Below, in pieces: positions 35,701 to 46,717 of a stretch of 64,000 nucleotides of DNA (position 1 is its first letter; every line of letters begins with the position of its first letter). This DNA is from Panicum virgatum. Taxonomy: Eukaryota; Streptophyta; Magnoliopsida; Poales; Poaceae. The notes under the pieces were generated by a model that was not told the DNA's origin, ran no database searches, and saw only the letters and a program-made list of their open reading frames with translations. The stretch spans positions 48,438,930 through 48,502,929 of the forward strand of contig NC_053148.1 in NCBI RefSeq assembly GCF_016808335.1, written 5' to 3'. A program made the translations under genes and the position numbers.

Positions 35701-36934
35701 GCGACAGATGCAAGTACAATTGACAGGTTCATAGAACATGCAGTTGTTGTGTAAGAGGTCTCATAAAATATTTTTGGAGGAATGCTTAAAATCACAGTGG
35801 AAATTTCAGACGAATTTCCCCTAGAAAAATCACACGAATGGCACATGCAGAGTCAACTCCGGTCTCCATGCAGAGTCACCAGGTACTAATCTGCTGGTGA
35901 GCCCCCGTGACTCAAGTCAAATTCTAAGATTGGATTTCTATGTAGTCGGGTCAGGGCCACCACCAAACTTCTTGTATGCAGGGTTTTCAACTGATCAATG
36001 ATCAGATATCATAATCCAAATTGATAAGGACTGGAAATCACTACCGTGACCCTGACGCCAAATATGATGAGCCGTTTGATTCACGGACCCTTCTGACTGG
36101 TCCCGATAATCAATGCAAATAACAAAAAAAAATCACACATTTGATTGATCGATGCATCAAAATCGAAGATATTTCGTTCAAGAAAAAAAAAAGAAACACT
36201 TCCCCCTTGAGAAGGAGGAGAAGAGGGACACGAAAGGAAGAAAACGAAGTTTGCGTGATTCGTTTCTGGAGCCAACATATTCTTGGGCTGCTGAGTGGCG
36301 TGACCAGGAGTCCTTTTTTAGGGGGGGGGGGGGGGGGGGGGAGAAGAAGAGTGCGCGCTGGGTTCGCGGTCGCGGCGGCATCAATCAAAGGTCTGATAAT
36401 AAGGTCGCAGCACGGCTCCCGTTGCTATCCGGAGATCGGCCCAGGTTTTCGTCGCCGCCGGGGGTAGTTGGGCAGGACTCGGTCGGAGGTGGGTCTACTC
36501 CAGTCACAGTCCCCGCCCCCATGCTGTGGAGTTGATCAGCACATGCTGATGGAGCGGCATTATTTCTTATTTCTCCAGTGATCGCACCCAAGCGGCAAGA
36601 AATTCCCCAGCAAGAGGACGAATAAGAAGGATTTTTGTGGGGAATTTTTCTTGAGAATTTACTGGAGATAATTAAGCAACCGGTCGGGGAGGAATTTAGA
36701 GGAGGGTCGGTTGGGCTCCGTACCTATCTGCGCCGGGGACGTGGCGTCGGCGTCGTGGACGACGATGACGGTCCGGGAGGGGACGATGACGGTGACCTTG
36801 CGGACGCCCGGCAGCGGGCCGAGGAGCTTCTCGACGAGCGGCACCTCGGAGGGGCAGCAGATCCCCAGCACGTCGAAGTAGGTCTTCTGGGCCCTGCTGC
36901 CGCCGGCCGAGCCCGGCGGCGGCGCGTCCCCCAT
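29726..36934 (-). CDS. HMA2: P1B-type Zn/Cd-transporting ATPase, HMA2-like
   Basis: Nine exons, right to left: 36724-36934, 35373-35636, 34310-34407, 32915-33170, 32686-32823, 32227-32554, 31940-32142, 31421-31617, 29726-31339; 3309 nt, 1102 residues. The N-terminal HMA domain has GICCPSE (24-30), the Cys-Cys-x-x-Glu metal site of plant Zn/Cd pumps. Then follow paired helices, the actuator loop with TGES, the transport motif CPC (358-360), phosphorylation site DKTGT (Asp402), SSHP, the [14 protein letters not shown] hinge, two final helices and a cytosolic tail of about 385 residues packed with His-x-His and Cys-Cys motifs, ending LKLPEIVVE. This layout matches rice HMA2, a plasma-membrane Zn/Cd exporter that loads xylem. 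Orthology is inferred from motif order and tail. An in-frame ATG at 37195 would add 87 low-complexity residues; 36934 is the family-like start. Confidence 0.92.
30240..30810 (-). repeat. Tandem His-rich repeats coding for the HMA2 tail
   Basis: Units of about 60-80 bp encode variants of [20 protein letters not shown], repeated about eight times across about 30240-30810. Inside them 30646-30690 is a six-base microsatellite (GTGGCT on plus) encoding an alternating His-Gly, His-Ser and His-Asn run. Repeat number is expected to vary and would change metal-binding capacity. Confidence 0.75.
33287..33860 (+). mobile_element. TRIM/SMART-like element with three 86-bp LTRs
   Basis: Three near-identical LTRs, each TGTTGGACCAAGG...GCGCTAACA, lie at 33287-33372, 33531-33616 and 33775-33860, separated by two 158-bp internal segments. 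Each internal segment opens with a PBS-like TGGTACCAGAGC (TAGTACCAGAGC in the first copy) and closes with a polypurine GTAGGGGGAA. A perfect 5-bp target duplication TTTCT (33282-33286, 33861-33865) encloses the whole array. There is no coding capacity. It sits in intron 3 of the HMA2-type gene. A short internal direct repeat (ACCTGCTGCGGGCTACGCC) occurs twice per unit. Confidence 0.88.
34469..34572. repeat. Two tandem copies of a 52-bp unit in an HMA2 intron
   Basis: ATTCCAnGCATTCATGCCAT occurs twice, followed by AGCAGAACCCAAAAA and GTGTTATAnATGC. The copies are adjacent, with a few mismatches. Confidence 0.7.
36321..36341. repeat. 21-base G run in HMA2 intron 1
   Basis: An uninterrupted G homopolymer within the first intron. 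Its length is prone to sequencing error and polymorphism. Confidence 0.8.
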
Positions 36935-37400
36935 CCCTGCTCCGCTCCTTCCTACAGCGGTCGCCTCGGTGTCGGCGCGCGTGTCGTGTGCCCGGGATAA
37001 TGTCTCTGCTCCGCTCCTTCCTGCAGCACGCGGGACGGCGCGGGGGGAGAAGAAGGTAGAAGGAGGCACGCACGGCACGAGGGGGAGCGGCGCTCTTGGC
37101 GTGGCGGCCGGCGCGGGCGCGTTAAAGTAGCAGAGGACCCGGGGGGGCGTGGGCGCGGCGCGGGAGGACCCAGCGACCGTTTCGGGAAGACTCACTGGAC
37201 AGGGGCCCGGCCAGGGCGGGAGGCGGCCGCAAGATGGGCGGCGGTTGCGAGATGGAGGAGGGGAAAGCTAGCGCGCTTGTAGCAGCGAGGCAACTGATCG
37301 GAGGTGGTGGGTGACTGGGTGCCGTGACGGGGTGTGATGGGAGAAGGGGTTCGGTTCGGGCCTTCGGGGGGCGGCCGGGTATTTATGGTGGGGGTGGCGG
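36935..37400 (-). promoter_or_regulatory. Leader and promoter region of the HMA2-type gene
   Basis: GC-rich DNA upstream of the start codon, open in frame back to an ATG at 37195. No clear TATA box is visible. The boundary between leader and promoter cannot be set. Confidence 0.35.
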
Positions 37401-37713
37401 GTCACTGGGTGGAGACGCGCCGGGCACTGCCATGCCATGGATGGATCGTGGGCTGGGCGCGGGAAGGAGGCCAGGCCGATGGGATGCGTGGGCGCTGCTT
37501 GCTTTATTGCCTTGTTAGCTTAATTAACCCAGCGTCACGGCCTTAATCCGTCGGGTGCTCTGCTGGAAACGTAGCAGAGCGGGGCACGCCGGTTAGTTGG
37601 CGCCTGGAGTTCTCCAATCGAGCCTTTCTCTTTTCTTTTTCTTTCTTTCAATTTCGTAGGGGCAGCAGCCATCCCATCAGCCTACCACGACACTGCACGC
37701 TGCCGCATAGCCT

Positions 37714-37714
<1 letters not shown>

Positions 37715-37756
<42 letters not shown>
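37715..37756. repeat. (AG)21 microsatellite
   Basis: An uninterrupted AG dinucleotide run upstream of the HMA2-type gene. Short frames across it are artefacts. Confidence 0.9.
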
Positions 37757-37758
<2 letters not shown>

Positions 37759-39464
37759 AACGAGTAGTCGAACGAAGAGGAAGAAGAAGCATCGTCTGAT
37801 CTGCATTCCGCGTTTGCGCGGCAGTAGCAAAGTTGAGGTTGCATGCATGGTGGATGGACCGCCAGAAAGCCCCGGGACACGCCACGTGTGCAGTGGCCAG
37901 GCTACATCTGTGAGCCATGCACGCTCGGTCGGTCTGGGTAGGTAGGCCCTGGCGTTGGACTTGATGCGGAGACGAGTGCAGCTAGCACAACGTACACGCA
38001 GGCGACGAGAATGCGACGGCGTACAGTAGGGGGTACGTACGTCGTACGTGCAGGTATATGCTAGTACTAGATTAATGTCAGGTGCCGCTCGCTTTTGGAC
38101 CGACCGGCCGGCCGGCAGACGCCTAATTAATTAATAATTACAAACTACTACAAGCTTGATCGGCCCGGCCGGCGCCGCCGTGCACGTGATTCCACCGGTC
38201 CATCCATAACGAACGGCTCGTTATTACTATATATGTATATGGATCTTAATTCTTAACTGTGAATGAGAATCTTTTCTTTGTTATTACTTCTAGAGAAAAA
38301 CTCTTTTATTACAGTACAATAATATATGTGGTAAGTAGGCTGAATATTTAGATGGATGAGAGGAGAGGAGAGAAGCGAGCTCAGCCAACAAACTTTGTTG
38401 CATAGATAAGTGGATAATATATTAATGGTGAAAAAATAACTACTATACAAGTGAACTGAGAGATAAGCTGCAAAGATCCTTACAGCCAGTAGCTGGCTGT
38501 ATTATTAGCCTTGCTCTTACCAACGGAATTGCGCCCGTCCCCCATTTTGATCATACGCATCATGCCAGCAAACTTAATCAGCATATTGAATTGTGAAATA
38601 AATTATTTTATGCGCAGTTAAGATTTATCAGTTCAACTGACGTACGTGTTCTAATTTCTCAAAATGCCTCCAAGCGACTAGTAATAAGCTAGCTGGCAAA
38701 TCTTGAGGTCAATGCAAACCCAATCTATTGTGTCTCGTTAATTAACACGTACGACGCTAGCTATTGCAGCGGTGCCTATATGCTATATCTATATGTGCTT
38801 CGCTGATAACGACACCATGACTTTATTATCAATCTAACATGTGAATATACCCAATCTTCGGCAGGCAGGGCAGGCTTTTTTTTTCCGTCGAGGGGCTAGC
38901 TAGCTAGTGCGTGATTATTCCAATGCAAGTTCGCTCCAGCCTAACTTGGCTTCTAGCTAGCTCTCTCGGTTGTGGATCGATTGGCTACACAGTCTAGTCA
39001 TACCAAACAGTGGAGTGGATGAGTACCAAGCTATAGTTAAGCAAGGGCATGTGCCGCCGCGTGTGCACCGGCCGGCCGCCCAGTGAATAAGACGACGGAC
39101 ACGTAGTGCGTCGTCTTAGCTTTTCACAGGGAAGAGCTAGGCCAAGAACAAGGCTGTGCGAGACATACTAGCCGGCCAACTCGATCGATCTCATACGCTA
39201 CGCCCACAGTACAGTAGTCGTCCTAGTTAGTTCATGCGAAACGAAGGAGGACATATATCGGATGGACGGACGACGTTTTCCTGATCGATCAAGTGACACG
39301 ATGGAACGATGCAACAAGCAACGTCGACGCTGGCGATCCACGACCGGTCGACGTACAGCGGCTAGCAAACATGTGAGCTTGACGGATCATATCCACGAAG
39401 AAAGCTTGACGGATCATATCCACGAAGAATCCAATCCAATCCAATCCAAGGCTATAGGCAGGCA
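37757..39464. other. Intergenic DNA with short repeats
   Basis: No gene is supported. A possible MITE lies at about 38250-38520 (right end GCTGTATTATTAGCCTTGCT, related to the element at 50112), but its left end is eroded. Near 39378-39430 the unit AGCTTGACGGATCATATCC plus ACGAAGA is duplicated in tandem, followed by three ATCCA steps. Confidence 0.4.
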
Positions 39465-39746
39465 GCAGGACGAACGACTTTCGCTTCTTTCCAGTAAGTC
39501 AGTCGATCTTGATTTGTTTTCCTCTCCCTTTCGCTAGAAATCCGAACCCTATGATTCGATTCTTTGTTCTATTTTTTCATTTTTAATAACTGAGGTCAGT
39601 TTGCTGAATAAGAGAGCGCGAAAGACTTTCCGCGTAAGAGCTCTTCAAACGTCCTATCAAAGCAGCGCTGATACTGTTGCTCCTCAATCTACAGATAGAG
39701 AAGAGGGCACGTCTCTTTTTCTAGAAGCCGGTCTATGTTCTTATTC

Positions 39747-39968
39747 TTATAATACTTCAGGAGCTAATGAAACTATTTTCGTAAAATTCAATTCTCTCAA
39801 TTCTTCGGCAATCGCGCCAAAAACTCGAGTTCCTTTTGGATTTCCTTTTTGATCAATGATAGCTGCTGCATTGTCATCATAGCGTATTATTATACCATCT
39901 TCGCATTTGAATTCTTTACATGTACGTACAATTACAGCTCGAATTACTTCGGATCTTTCTAGAGGCAT
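39747..39968 (-). pseudogene. rpl14: Plastid rpl14 3' fragment
   Basis: Codes for the C-terminal 73 residues of plastid ribosomal protein L14, from [17 protein letters not shown] to [19 protein letters not shown] and the normal stop. About 50 N-terminal residues are missing; the break lies right at the junction with rpoA. The reading frame is intact, so transfer is not ancient. It would not be expressed as plastid L14 in this context. Confidence 0.88.
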
Positions 39969-39972
39969 TTGG

Positions 39973-40115
39973 GGTGTTGAATCAAGAGTAGATAGTAAGC
40001 ATCTTTATTATGGTCGTTTCATTCTGTCCCCGCTTAGAAAAGGTCAAGCGGATACTGTCGGTATTGCCTTGCAAAGAGCTTTACTTGGAGAAATAGAAGG
40101 AACATGTATCACAGA
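39973..40115 (+). pseudogene. rpoA: Plastid rpoA 5' fragment
   Basis: Codes for [15 protein letters not shown] followed by [20 protein letters not shown] and GEIEGTCIT, the start of the plastid RNA polymerase alpha subunit. It runs opposite to the adjoining rpl14 piece, although both genes lie on one strand in grass plastomes. Sequence after 40115 no longer matches rpoA. The junction region GGGGTGTTGAATC can be read as belonging to either side. Confidence 0.82.
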
Positions 40116-40752
40116 CTAACCATCCTTTAGAGGGTATTGTTAAAAGATCATCGATTCCTAAAGAAATCGATGTAGTAGTGCACACCTCTCGTATGGTAAA
40201 TATACCATTGTGCCCTATAAGGTAAGTGCGGACGAAGTAACACGAATATCTCCTGTAGTCAGTCTATTTCCATCAGCCGGCCGGCGCAAAGAACCAACCA
40301 GATTGTCCCAGTGGATAAATAAGGAATACGGACGTTAGGCACCTAATCCTTATGTCATAATAGATCCGAACACTTGCCTCGGATTGACTTCAATATATAA
40401 TTGCTCCAGTGAATAACTAAAAAAAATAGAAGGACGGCAGATAGTAAAGAAAAGGACTAATCATAATATCTATCTTTCAAAGATTCAATAAAAAGACAGT
40501 TGGCGGGTCTCTTTGTATGTCTTGTCCGGAAAGAGTTTTGAGAAAATTCATTTATAGACATTTCGTGCTCATTTCCAAATTTCTGCTTAGTTATTCCCAT
40601 CATCCGGTAACCACAGGATGATCCCAATCTCCTTTTAGTAATAGATCTTTTTGATATGTCTCAGTCTCAGCGGCAAGGAAGAGAAAATGCATCGAGTCGT
40701 TTATCAAGAAAGTGGACGAGCATGGTGGTCCCTATATCTCTGAGGGGTGTAC

Positions 40753-40867
40753 CACAGTTTCTTAAAGATCCTGTAAGCAAGTAGGTTCAGATTGTCATTT
40801 AGCTTCAATTTCTTAAAGATCATGTAAGCAAGTAGGTTCAGATTGTCATTTAGCTTCAATTTCTTCA
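40753..40867. repeat. Tandem duplication of about 54 bp
   Basis: TTTCTTAAAGATC(C/A)TGTAAGC followed by AAGTAGGTTCAGATTGTC and ATTTAGCTTCAA occurs twice back to back with one mismatch, inside the organelle-derived block. Confidence 0.8.
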
Positions 40868-41337
40868 GTCTCACAAGCGGGTCCGCATGCATAAAAAGAA
40901 ATTGTATTTGCCTACTACTCCGACCTTGCCTTGAAAGGATAAGGAAATTGGATAAGAGCGAGAGCTAGACTGACTGTTGGTCCAATGCTAGTGGAGGATT
41001 CAGACTGAGGACCCCCCGCCTAAGAGCCCAAAAATATCTCGAATAGGAATTCTAGGATTCGATTCTTTTACCGCATTGGGATACTTTGAATTCTTGAATA
41101 AACCAATTCGAGAACAGTTGGATGCCGACAAAATCATCAAAGATGGATTACTTCGATTCAACAAGGTGCCAATAACTTCTTGATGTTGGCTAAGTGATTG
41201 AGACTGTGGAATGCATCTATCAAAATGCAGGCCACGTATGTCTCGTGATGGATCAATTCCCATCGATCGATCATGCATGCATATCCCCGATACTGAGAAC
41301 CGACAACGTTGGTAGTGCTGGATGCATATGCTTATGC

Positions 41338-41678
41338 CTGGTTTAGATGAAAAATTTTACATCCAAAAATATCACATCAAATGTTGCGACACCTGCATGG
41401 AGAATTATATGTAGACGAAATAAAAAAACTAATTACACAGTTTGCTTGTAAATTGCGAGACGAATCTAATGAACGACCATAATTAGACACTAAATTGCTA
41501 CAGTAACAAATGCTCTAATGACGGATTAATTAGATTTAATAAATTTATCTCGTAGTTTACAGACGGATTATGCAATTTATTTTGTAATTAATTCACGTTT
41601 AATATTTCAAATGTGTGCCGGAATATCGGATGTGACACTTTACACCAAAAACTTTACGCATCTAAACGGGACCTCAGT
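41338..41678. mobile_element. MITE of the GTTTAGATG family
   Basis: Ends GCCTGGTTTAGATG and, inverted, GGTCCCGTTTAGATG. The body has GAGACGAATCTAATGAACG and an inverted partner region with TCTCGTAGTTTACAGACGG. It resembles the outer MITE at 15999 and the one at 11766. Confidence 0.65.
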
Positions 41679-41850
41679 TTATTTGCCTCGCAGTACTGAC
41701 TACTGAGCAATATAAGGCCTACTCCAAAAATTATAGCCACTTGCTAGTTTATACATTTGTTAAAATATATGTAGAGATATATCTTGCAACTGCTACTTTG
41801 GAGGCCTGCGACGTTCCGCTCTGATACTTCTACTGGGTCTCGTTAGAAGC

Positions 41851-42576
41851 CAGTGGCGGAGCTCGCCCAAAATTCTAGCTGGGGCAGAAAGGAAAGGCAA
41901 GGTCGCCGCCTCGTCGGTCGACCTCGGCGTCGCCGGAAGCTTGCCTACGGCGCGCACCGATGGTGGGTGGCGGCGCGGGAGCGCGGTGGCAGAGCACTGC
42001 GGCAGTGGGCGGCGGCGTGGCACGGCACACACCGGTAATGGGTGGCGGCGCGGCGGGCTAGAGCGCGGAGGCGAAGCGCTATGGCGGCGGTCAGTGCCAG
42101 TCATCGGCTCGCCGGCATCGCCGTGACCAACCTCCCTATCCCACCAATTCCTCCTTCAAAGCAGCCTCCCACCTGCACTTGGGCCGGTGCCGTGAAGCTT
42201 AGGGCCGGTCGGCCGGGGCGCCTCTGGCCAGGGTGGCTCCAGCTCCACGCGACCACGCTCCAGCGGAGGCAGCCTGAGCCTGCGGCTGGCGGCAGACAGC
42301 GGAAGTGTGGAGGCCGGAGATGCAGATGTGAACGGGAGGTCGGGGGGGGGCGATGACAGGACGACGGAAGGTCGGGTCATCATGGTGATTTTTCCGTTTG
42401 CATGCTCTGCTCTCGTCACGCTGAGTCCAAGACGACGGACGCTGCTGTGGCACCGCTCCATTGCTTGCCGGTTCGCCTCCATGCCGGAAGGGAGGAAGAC
42501 AAGGGTCCTTGTGGCGTTGCTCCGGCGGTAGGTGGGGCAGCTGCCCCACCGTGCCGCATGGGGAGCTCCGCCTCTA
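41851..42576. mobile_element. Non-autonomous hAT element, 726 bp
   Basis: A perfect 8-bp target duplication TTAGAAGC flanks it (41843-41850, 42577-42584). The ends are CAGTGGCGGAGCTC and, inverted, TAGAGGCGGAGCTC. The same end type occurs in the larger hAT at 46718. The interior is very GC-rich, open in several frames on both strands, without a recognised domain; it may be captured genomic sequence. Confidence 0.8.
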
Positions 42577-42699
42577 TTAGAAGCAACATGTGTTATTGTG
42601 ATGTGAATCGTTGTAGAAGGGCTGGCTCTCCTGTCTCTTCCTATCTTTTTCCTCCTGCCGCGCCGCCCGCCACCCACCCACCCACCACCGGCCTTCGAC

Positions 42700-43510
42700 C
42701 CGACCTTCTTCTTACCCGCGCCACTGGCCACCCGGTTGAGCGCCGCCTTGCCTCCGTCGTCAGCTGAACCGCCTCCCCTCCCTTCCCCTCCCCCCCCCCC
42801 CCCCCCACGGCCATGGAAGGCCACACACTTTGAAACCTAACCGTCACCTCGACCACCAGCACCCGCCACCGGTCAACCGCTCCCCTTACCTCCCCCACTT
42901 ATCGGAGGCTGGTCCTTGGAACCCTAACCCCGGCAACCCGGTCAGCACGACGGGCGGCGGCCATGGCGGTGGGCCGCAGTTGCGCTTTTTGCAATAGAAA
43001 AGGAGATGCACATGCCTTGGGCTCCGCACGGTGCGTGGCTGATTCGTTCAATGCATGGATTCCGTAGTTTGTACACCTAAAAAGGTTAACATACCAATCT
43101 TATTAATTTAAGGATATGCACATGAGACTATCTCTTGAACAAGAGGTAGATCTTGTTTCTCTCTCTTTAATATGGATTATAAAAAATGGATGTGTTCGCC
43201 TAAAAAAACTGATGTGGCATAGCTAGCTGACCCAGCCTTCTTGCCCCGTCGCTGGCCACCATCCACTGGAGCGCCATCTTGCCTCTGTCGCCAGCCGAAC
43301 CGCCATTGCCGCCGCCCCCGACCTTCCCACTATAGATATCGGTCATAGAAGACTCCACCATCGAAAATCCAAAACCCTAACCATAACCGCCGCCAGCCGG
43401 CCACTCCACCTCTCCCACCCGCTTCCTGGAACTCTAACCCCGGCAGCCCGGGCGGCGCGGCAAGTGGCGGCGGCGGCGATGGGCAATAGAGAAGGAGATG
43501 CGCATGCCTT
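42700..43510. repeat. Degenerate direct duplication, GC-rich
   Basis: About 42700-43015 and 43240-43510 share the same order of blocks: TTGCCTC(C/T)GTC next to GC(T/C)GAACCGCC, an AACCCTAACC(C/A)-type box, CCCGGCA(A/G)CCCGG, GGC(A)ATAGA(A)AAGGAGATGC and CATGCCTTGG. A run of 17-18 C lies at about 42790-42807 in the first copy. The origin is unknown and neither copy is convincingly coding. Confidence 0.5.
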
Positions 43511-43632
43511 GGACATCGGAGGAGGTTTGCAAGTCTCCACCAAATTTTTTTCATGTGTAGTAAGGCTTCTCCATTACGTTTACGTGTACGGTTCGGGTGC
43601 TTACCATTTCAGCATCTATCAGGTAAAGGGCG

Positions 43633-43967
43633 TGCTCTAAGAACAACTCCAGCAGACCCTCTATCAAACCCCTACCCCAAATTTGAAGGGTGAAATAAAA
43701 AAACAATTCCAGTAGGCCCTCTACTTGAGTCCCTAAACTAGGGATGCCTCCAAATCTCCCCCCCCCCACCCCCTAGGCCTAGGGGGTCTCTAGGGAGCCC
43801 TCCATCCGTGGGCCCCACTCACCAGCCCCTCTAAACTTGGATGATGGCTCAAATATGATGGCTTCTGCTGTAGTAGGATGTATTATTTGGAGGGTATAAG
43901 ATGGAAACTAGCCCCCAAAATCTATATGAGGACTGTGATTTGGAGGCTATTGATGGAGATGCTCTAA
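43633..43967. mobile_element. MITE of the GAGCATCTCCA family
   Basis: The left end GCTCTAAGAACAACTCCAGC and the right end (inverted, CTTAGAGCATCTCCATC) are imperfect inverted repeats. The body has repeated CCCTCTA and CCTAGGGGG-type blocks typical of this grass MITE group. Confidence 0.55.
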
Positions 43968-44299
43968 GTACAAGAGAAATATTGGGTTTGGGGGGAGAAG
44001 AAGATGACTGTATATACATAGACGCATGCGTGAAAACACAAAAGGCCACGGGCACCTAACCCTCTGGCCGTGCGTTACCTACTCCCGTACCGCGTGCATG
44101 CGTGCACTTGTAGCTGCTCTCTAATTGGTTGTAATTAGATTACTGATGGTGACGATGATATGCCTCAGTCCCTCGGAGGCAACTATTGTTAGTATGATCT
44201 CCGACTTGGTAAGAGGACTCTGTCCTTCTTCACCATGCACTCTGATCGGGGGCACTCTTGCCCTTCGCTGGTAAGTGGGCTCCCCTTCGCGCAGCACCA

Positions 44300-44568
44300 A
44301 ATAAACACAAAGGGAGACACTAAGGCACAGTAAATGAAATTCATCATGCCACGGTCAAACAATTTCAAGTTTGATAAAATGTATATAAAACTTTACTAAC
44401 ATTTATATGTCCAAATAGATTTAGTATGAAAGTATATTATATGATTAATTTAATAAAACTTATCTTATAACATAAATATTAATACTATTTTATATAAATT
44501 GATCAAATTTAAAATTACATGAATCTTCTCGAGAAGAGAGAGTTGCATTTTTTTAGGATGGAGGGAGT
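44300..44568. mobile_element. Stowaway-like MITE remnant
   Basis: The right end TTAGGATGGAGGGAGTA is the standard Stowaway terminus (GGAGGGAG next to TA). The AT-rich body contains TATAAAACTTTACTAAC-type sequence. The left terminus is eroded and its position is approximate. Confidence 0.5.
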
Positions 44569-45059
44569 AGAAATTAAACAAACTATGCACGACGACACAC
44601 ATTATTTCTTGAACTAACACACTGCTACGTAAAAGTATAGGTAATAATTTCAGACGTTTGGTACATTATTGGAACTATATATAATATATGTCGGGCAAAT
44701 TCTAGTACTATATGTGAACGCCACGCACGCACGCACCAAGAGTCTAAGACGATGCATCAAACACAAAACCGGTGAGTGACGGGCCGGGTGCAGACACCAC
44801 TAATGAGCGGAGGACTGATGAACAACAAGGGGATCATCAAGAGTATCTTTCGGTGCAGCATATTCCTCTTCAAGCTCGATCCTTAATAATAACCCTGCAC
44901 ACACAACCAGCTTCATTCCATGGAATATCGATGACAGAGACAGGTCGATCGCCACTACCAAGGTACCCCATCAATTACAGCCCAGCAATCAAAAGTTCCA
45001 CTGTTGAGTCATCGCACTATCCATCTTATTTTTATCATCAGATTATCTGAGTTTAATTT

Positions 45060-45195
45060 TCGCCACATACAAGGTCTCGGATTCGAGCTCCAGCCTCTAC
45101 ACATTTATGTGGGTAAGGTTTGAGACTTAAAAATAACTCTTTCCCAGACCTTGCGTAGGGTGGAAAGCCGCCTACGGCCCTGGGTATGCCGTTTA
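45060..45195 (+). mobile_element. SINE-like fragment (tRNA-derived type)
   Basis: A box B-like GGATTCGAGCTCC at about 45078, then CATTTATGTGGGTAAGGTT, CTCTTTCCCAGACCTTGCG and GCCTACGGCCCTGGGTATGC resemble the 3' half of plant SINEs. The box A half is missing, so it is probably 5'-truncated. Confidence 0.45.
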
Positions 45196-45524
45196 GTACA
45201 TTTAATTTCCAAAGTGGACTAGCTCGGACATGCGGTCAATGCAGATTAACCTACCATATATATATAGCCGCGATGGATATGGATATATATGATTTAAAGG
45301 GAGATGGGCCGCGGGCAGAAATTAATGAATCAGCTACCCGATTTGTGCTGGGATTTATCATATCGCCCGGAGCAGATCAAAGTTAGTTAAAGCTCTTGGC
45401 GGTGGTGGTGGAAGTCTGACAGAGATGTGACGACGCGAGTACTAGAAAGGGATCGGATCGGAGGACAGGGCGAGTCCGGTGCGTGTTGGAATAGAATAGC
45501 CACCTCGGAGCAGCCGTTTATTTC

Positions 45525-45793
45525 AATTTTTAAGTTATTCTAATAATTTTTTAGAGAGTCAAACTATTTTTATATTTAATTAAAATTATAAAAAATTTAT
45601 AGTACTAAATAGATATACTATATATGAAATTATATTTAATGAAGAATGGAATATAATGATACTTATTTAACATCATAAATGTGTTAGTATTTTATTGTAT
45701 AATTATTTCATAATAAAATTGGATCAATCTTGTAATATTTTGACTCTCTAAGAATAACAAAATGACTTATAATTTGGAACGGAACGAGTATCA
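45525..45793. mobile_element. Stowaway-like MITE
   Basis: TTTTTTAGAGAGTCAAAC near the left and TTTTGACTCTCTAAGAATAAC near the right are inverted partners. The right end continues ACTTATAATTTGGAACGGAACGAGTA in a typical Stowaway manner, while the outer left end is worn. Confidence 0.55.
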
Positions 45794-46365
45794 ATCACGC
45801 CGCTTCATCAGATGTACAGTCGACTCAATCTATCAGCAACCGACAAATCCTACTATTACGCGCTGGAAAAGGCAAATCATGCTGCATATACAGGAACTCC
45901 ACCTTGGTACGATCAGAAAAGAAAGCTTTTCTTCAATGAATTTTTAATTGTTAGATCATTGGCGAAACCGCAGTGCCCTAAGCACACATATACTACTTCT
46001 TAATAACGGTTTTAGAAGAATGAAACTATATTTTTATATGTATTGATGAAGTTGATGGCCACCGTATCGGATACTCTATATGTTTAGCTAATCGAGTTTA
46101 GGTCTTCATTGGCACGCATTTACACATGCATCCTCCTCATCATGCAATTTGGATCGATCAATAATCGATCGAGCACTAAAATGGTTAGTTACGGGTCCTG
46201 CTAGCTAGATCGGTCGCGTAACATCACATCATGAGTCGATCTCATCTTTATTTGTGACGTCACTCACTAGGGCATGATGCCACCAACCAGCAGTGAGCAG
46301 GAAAAAATAAAACAAAAAGTAATTGCTCGATCGACTGCTAGCTAGCAGCTATATAGAAACACTTG

Positions 46366-46627
46366 GCTGTGTTTAGTTCCCCCGACTCTTCCAAACTTTT
46401 CGAATTTTTTATCACATCGAAACATTAAATATAACAAATAATTCATGCATGAAGTACTAAATGTAAGTAAATAAAAAAACTAATTACATAGTTTTGATGT
46501 ACGTTGTGAGACGAATCTTTTGAGCTTAGTTAGTCTATGGTAGGACAATATTTACCACATAAAAACGAAAAGTACTACAGTGCATTTCACAAATATTTTT
46601 CGCATCTTTTTGCAACTAAACACTGCC
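46366..46627. mobile_element. Tourist-like MITE with TTG target duplication
   Basis: Ends GCTGTGTTTAGTTCCC and, inverted, GGCAGTGTTTAGTTGC, flanked by TTG (46363-46365, 46628-46630). The body has GAGACGAATCTTTTGAGC and AAAACGAAAAGTACTACAG. Confidence 0.7.
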
Positions 46628-46717
46628 TTGGAAAGCAATTTTGCCAGATCAAAAGCAGCTGGATCGATAAGTAGCCCACTCAAGCATGCATGCATGCTAA
46701 CCGCCGCCACTTGTGCG

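Larger units (their letters stand above)
39465..41240. other. Organelle-derived nuclear insertion (NUMT with plastid pieces, probable)
   Basis: The base composition and style change to organellar-like sequence. Two stretches are recognisably plastid genes (rpl14 and rpoA), flanked by non-plastid-looking sequence such as 40460-40990 that resembles grass mitochondrial DNA. The simplest reading is a mitochondrial segment that had already taken up plastid DNA, moved to the nucleus. A frame at 41000-41180 is open but I do not recognise it. The outer boundaries are approximate. Confidence 0.6.

Noticed and set aside
37648..37918. Minus frames rich in Leu-Ser repeats
   Set aside because: They are read-throughs of the (AG)21 microsatellite.
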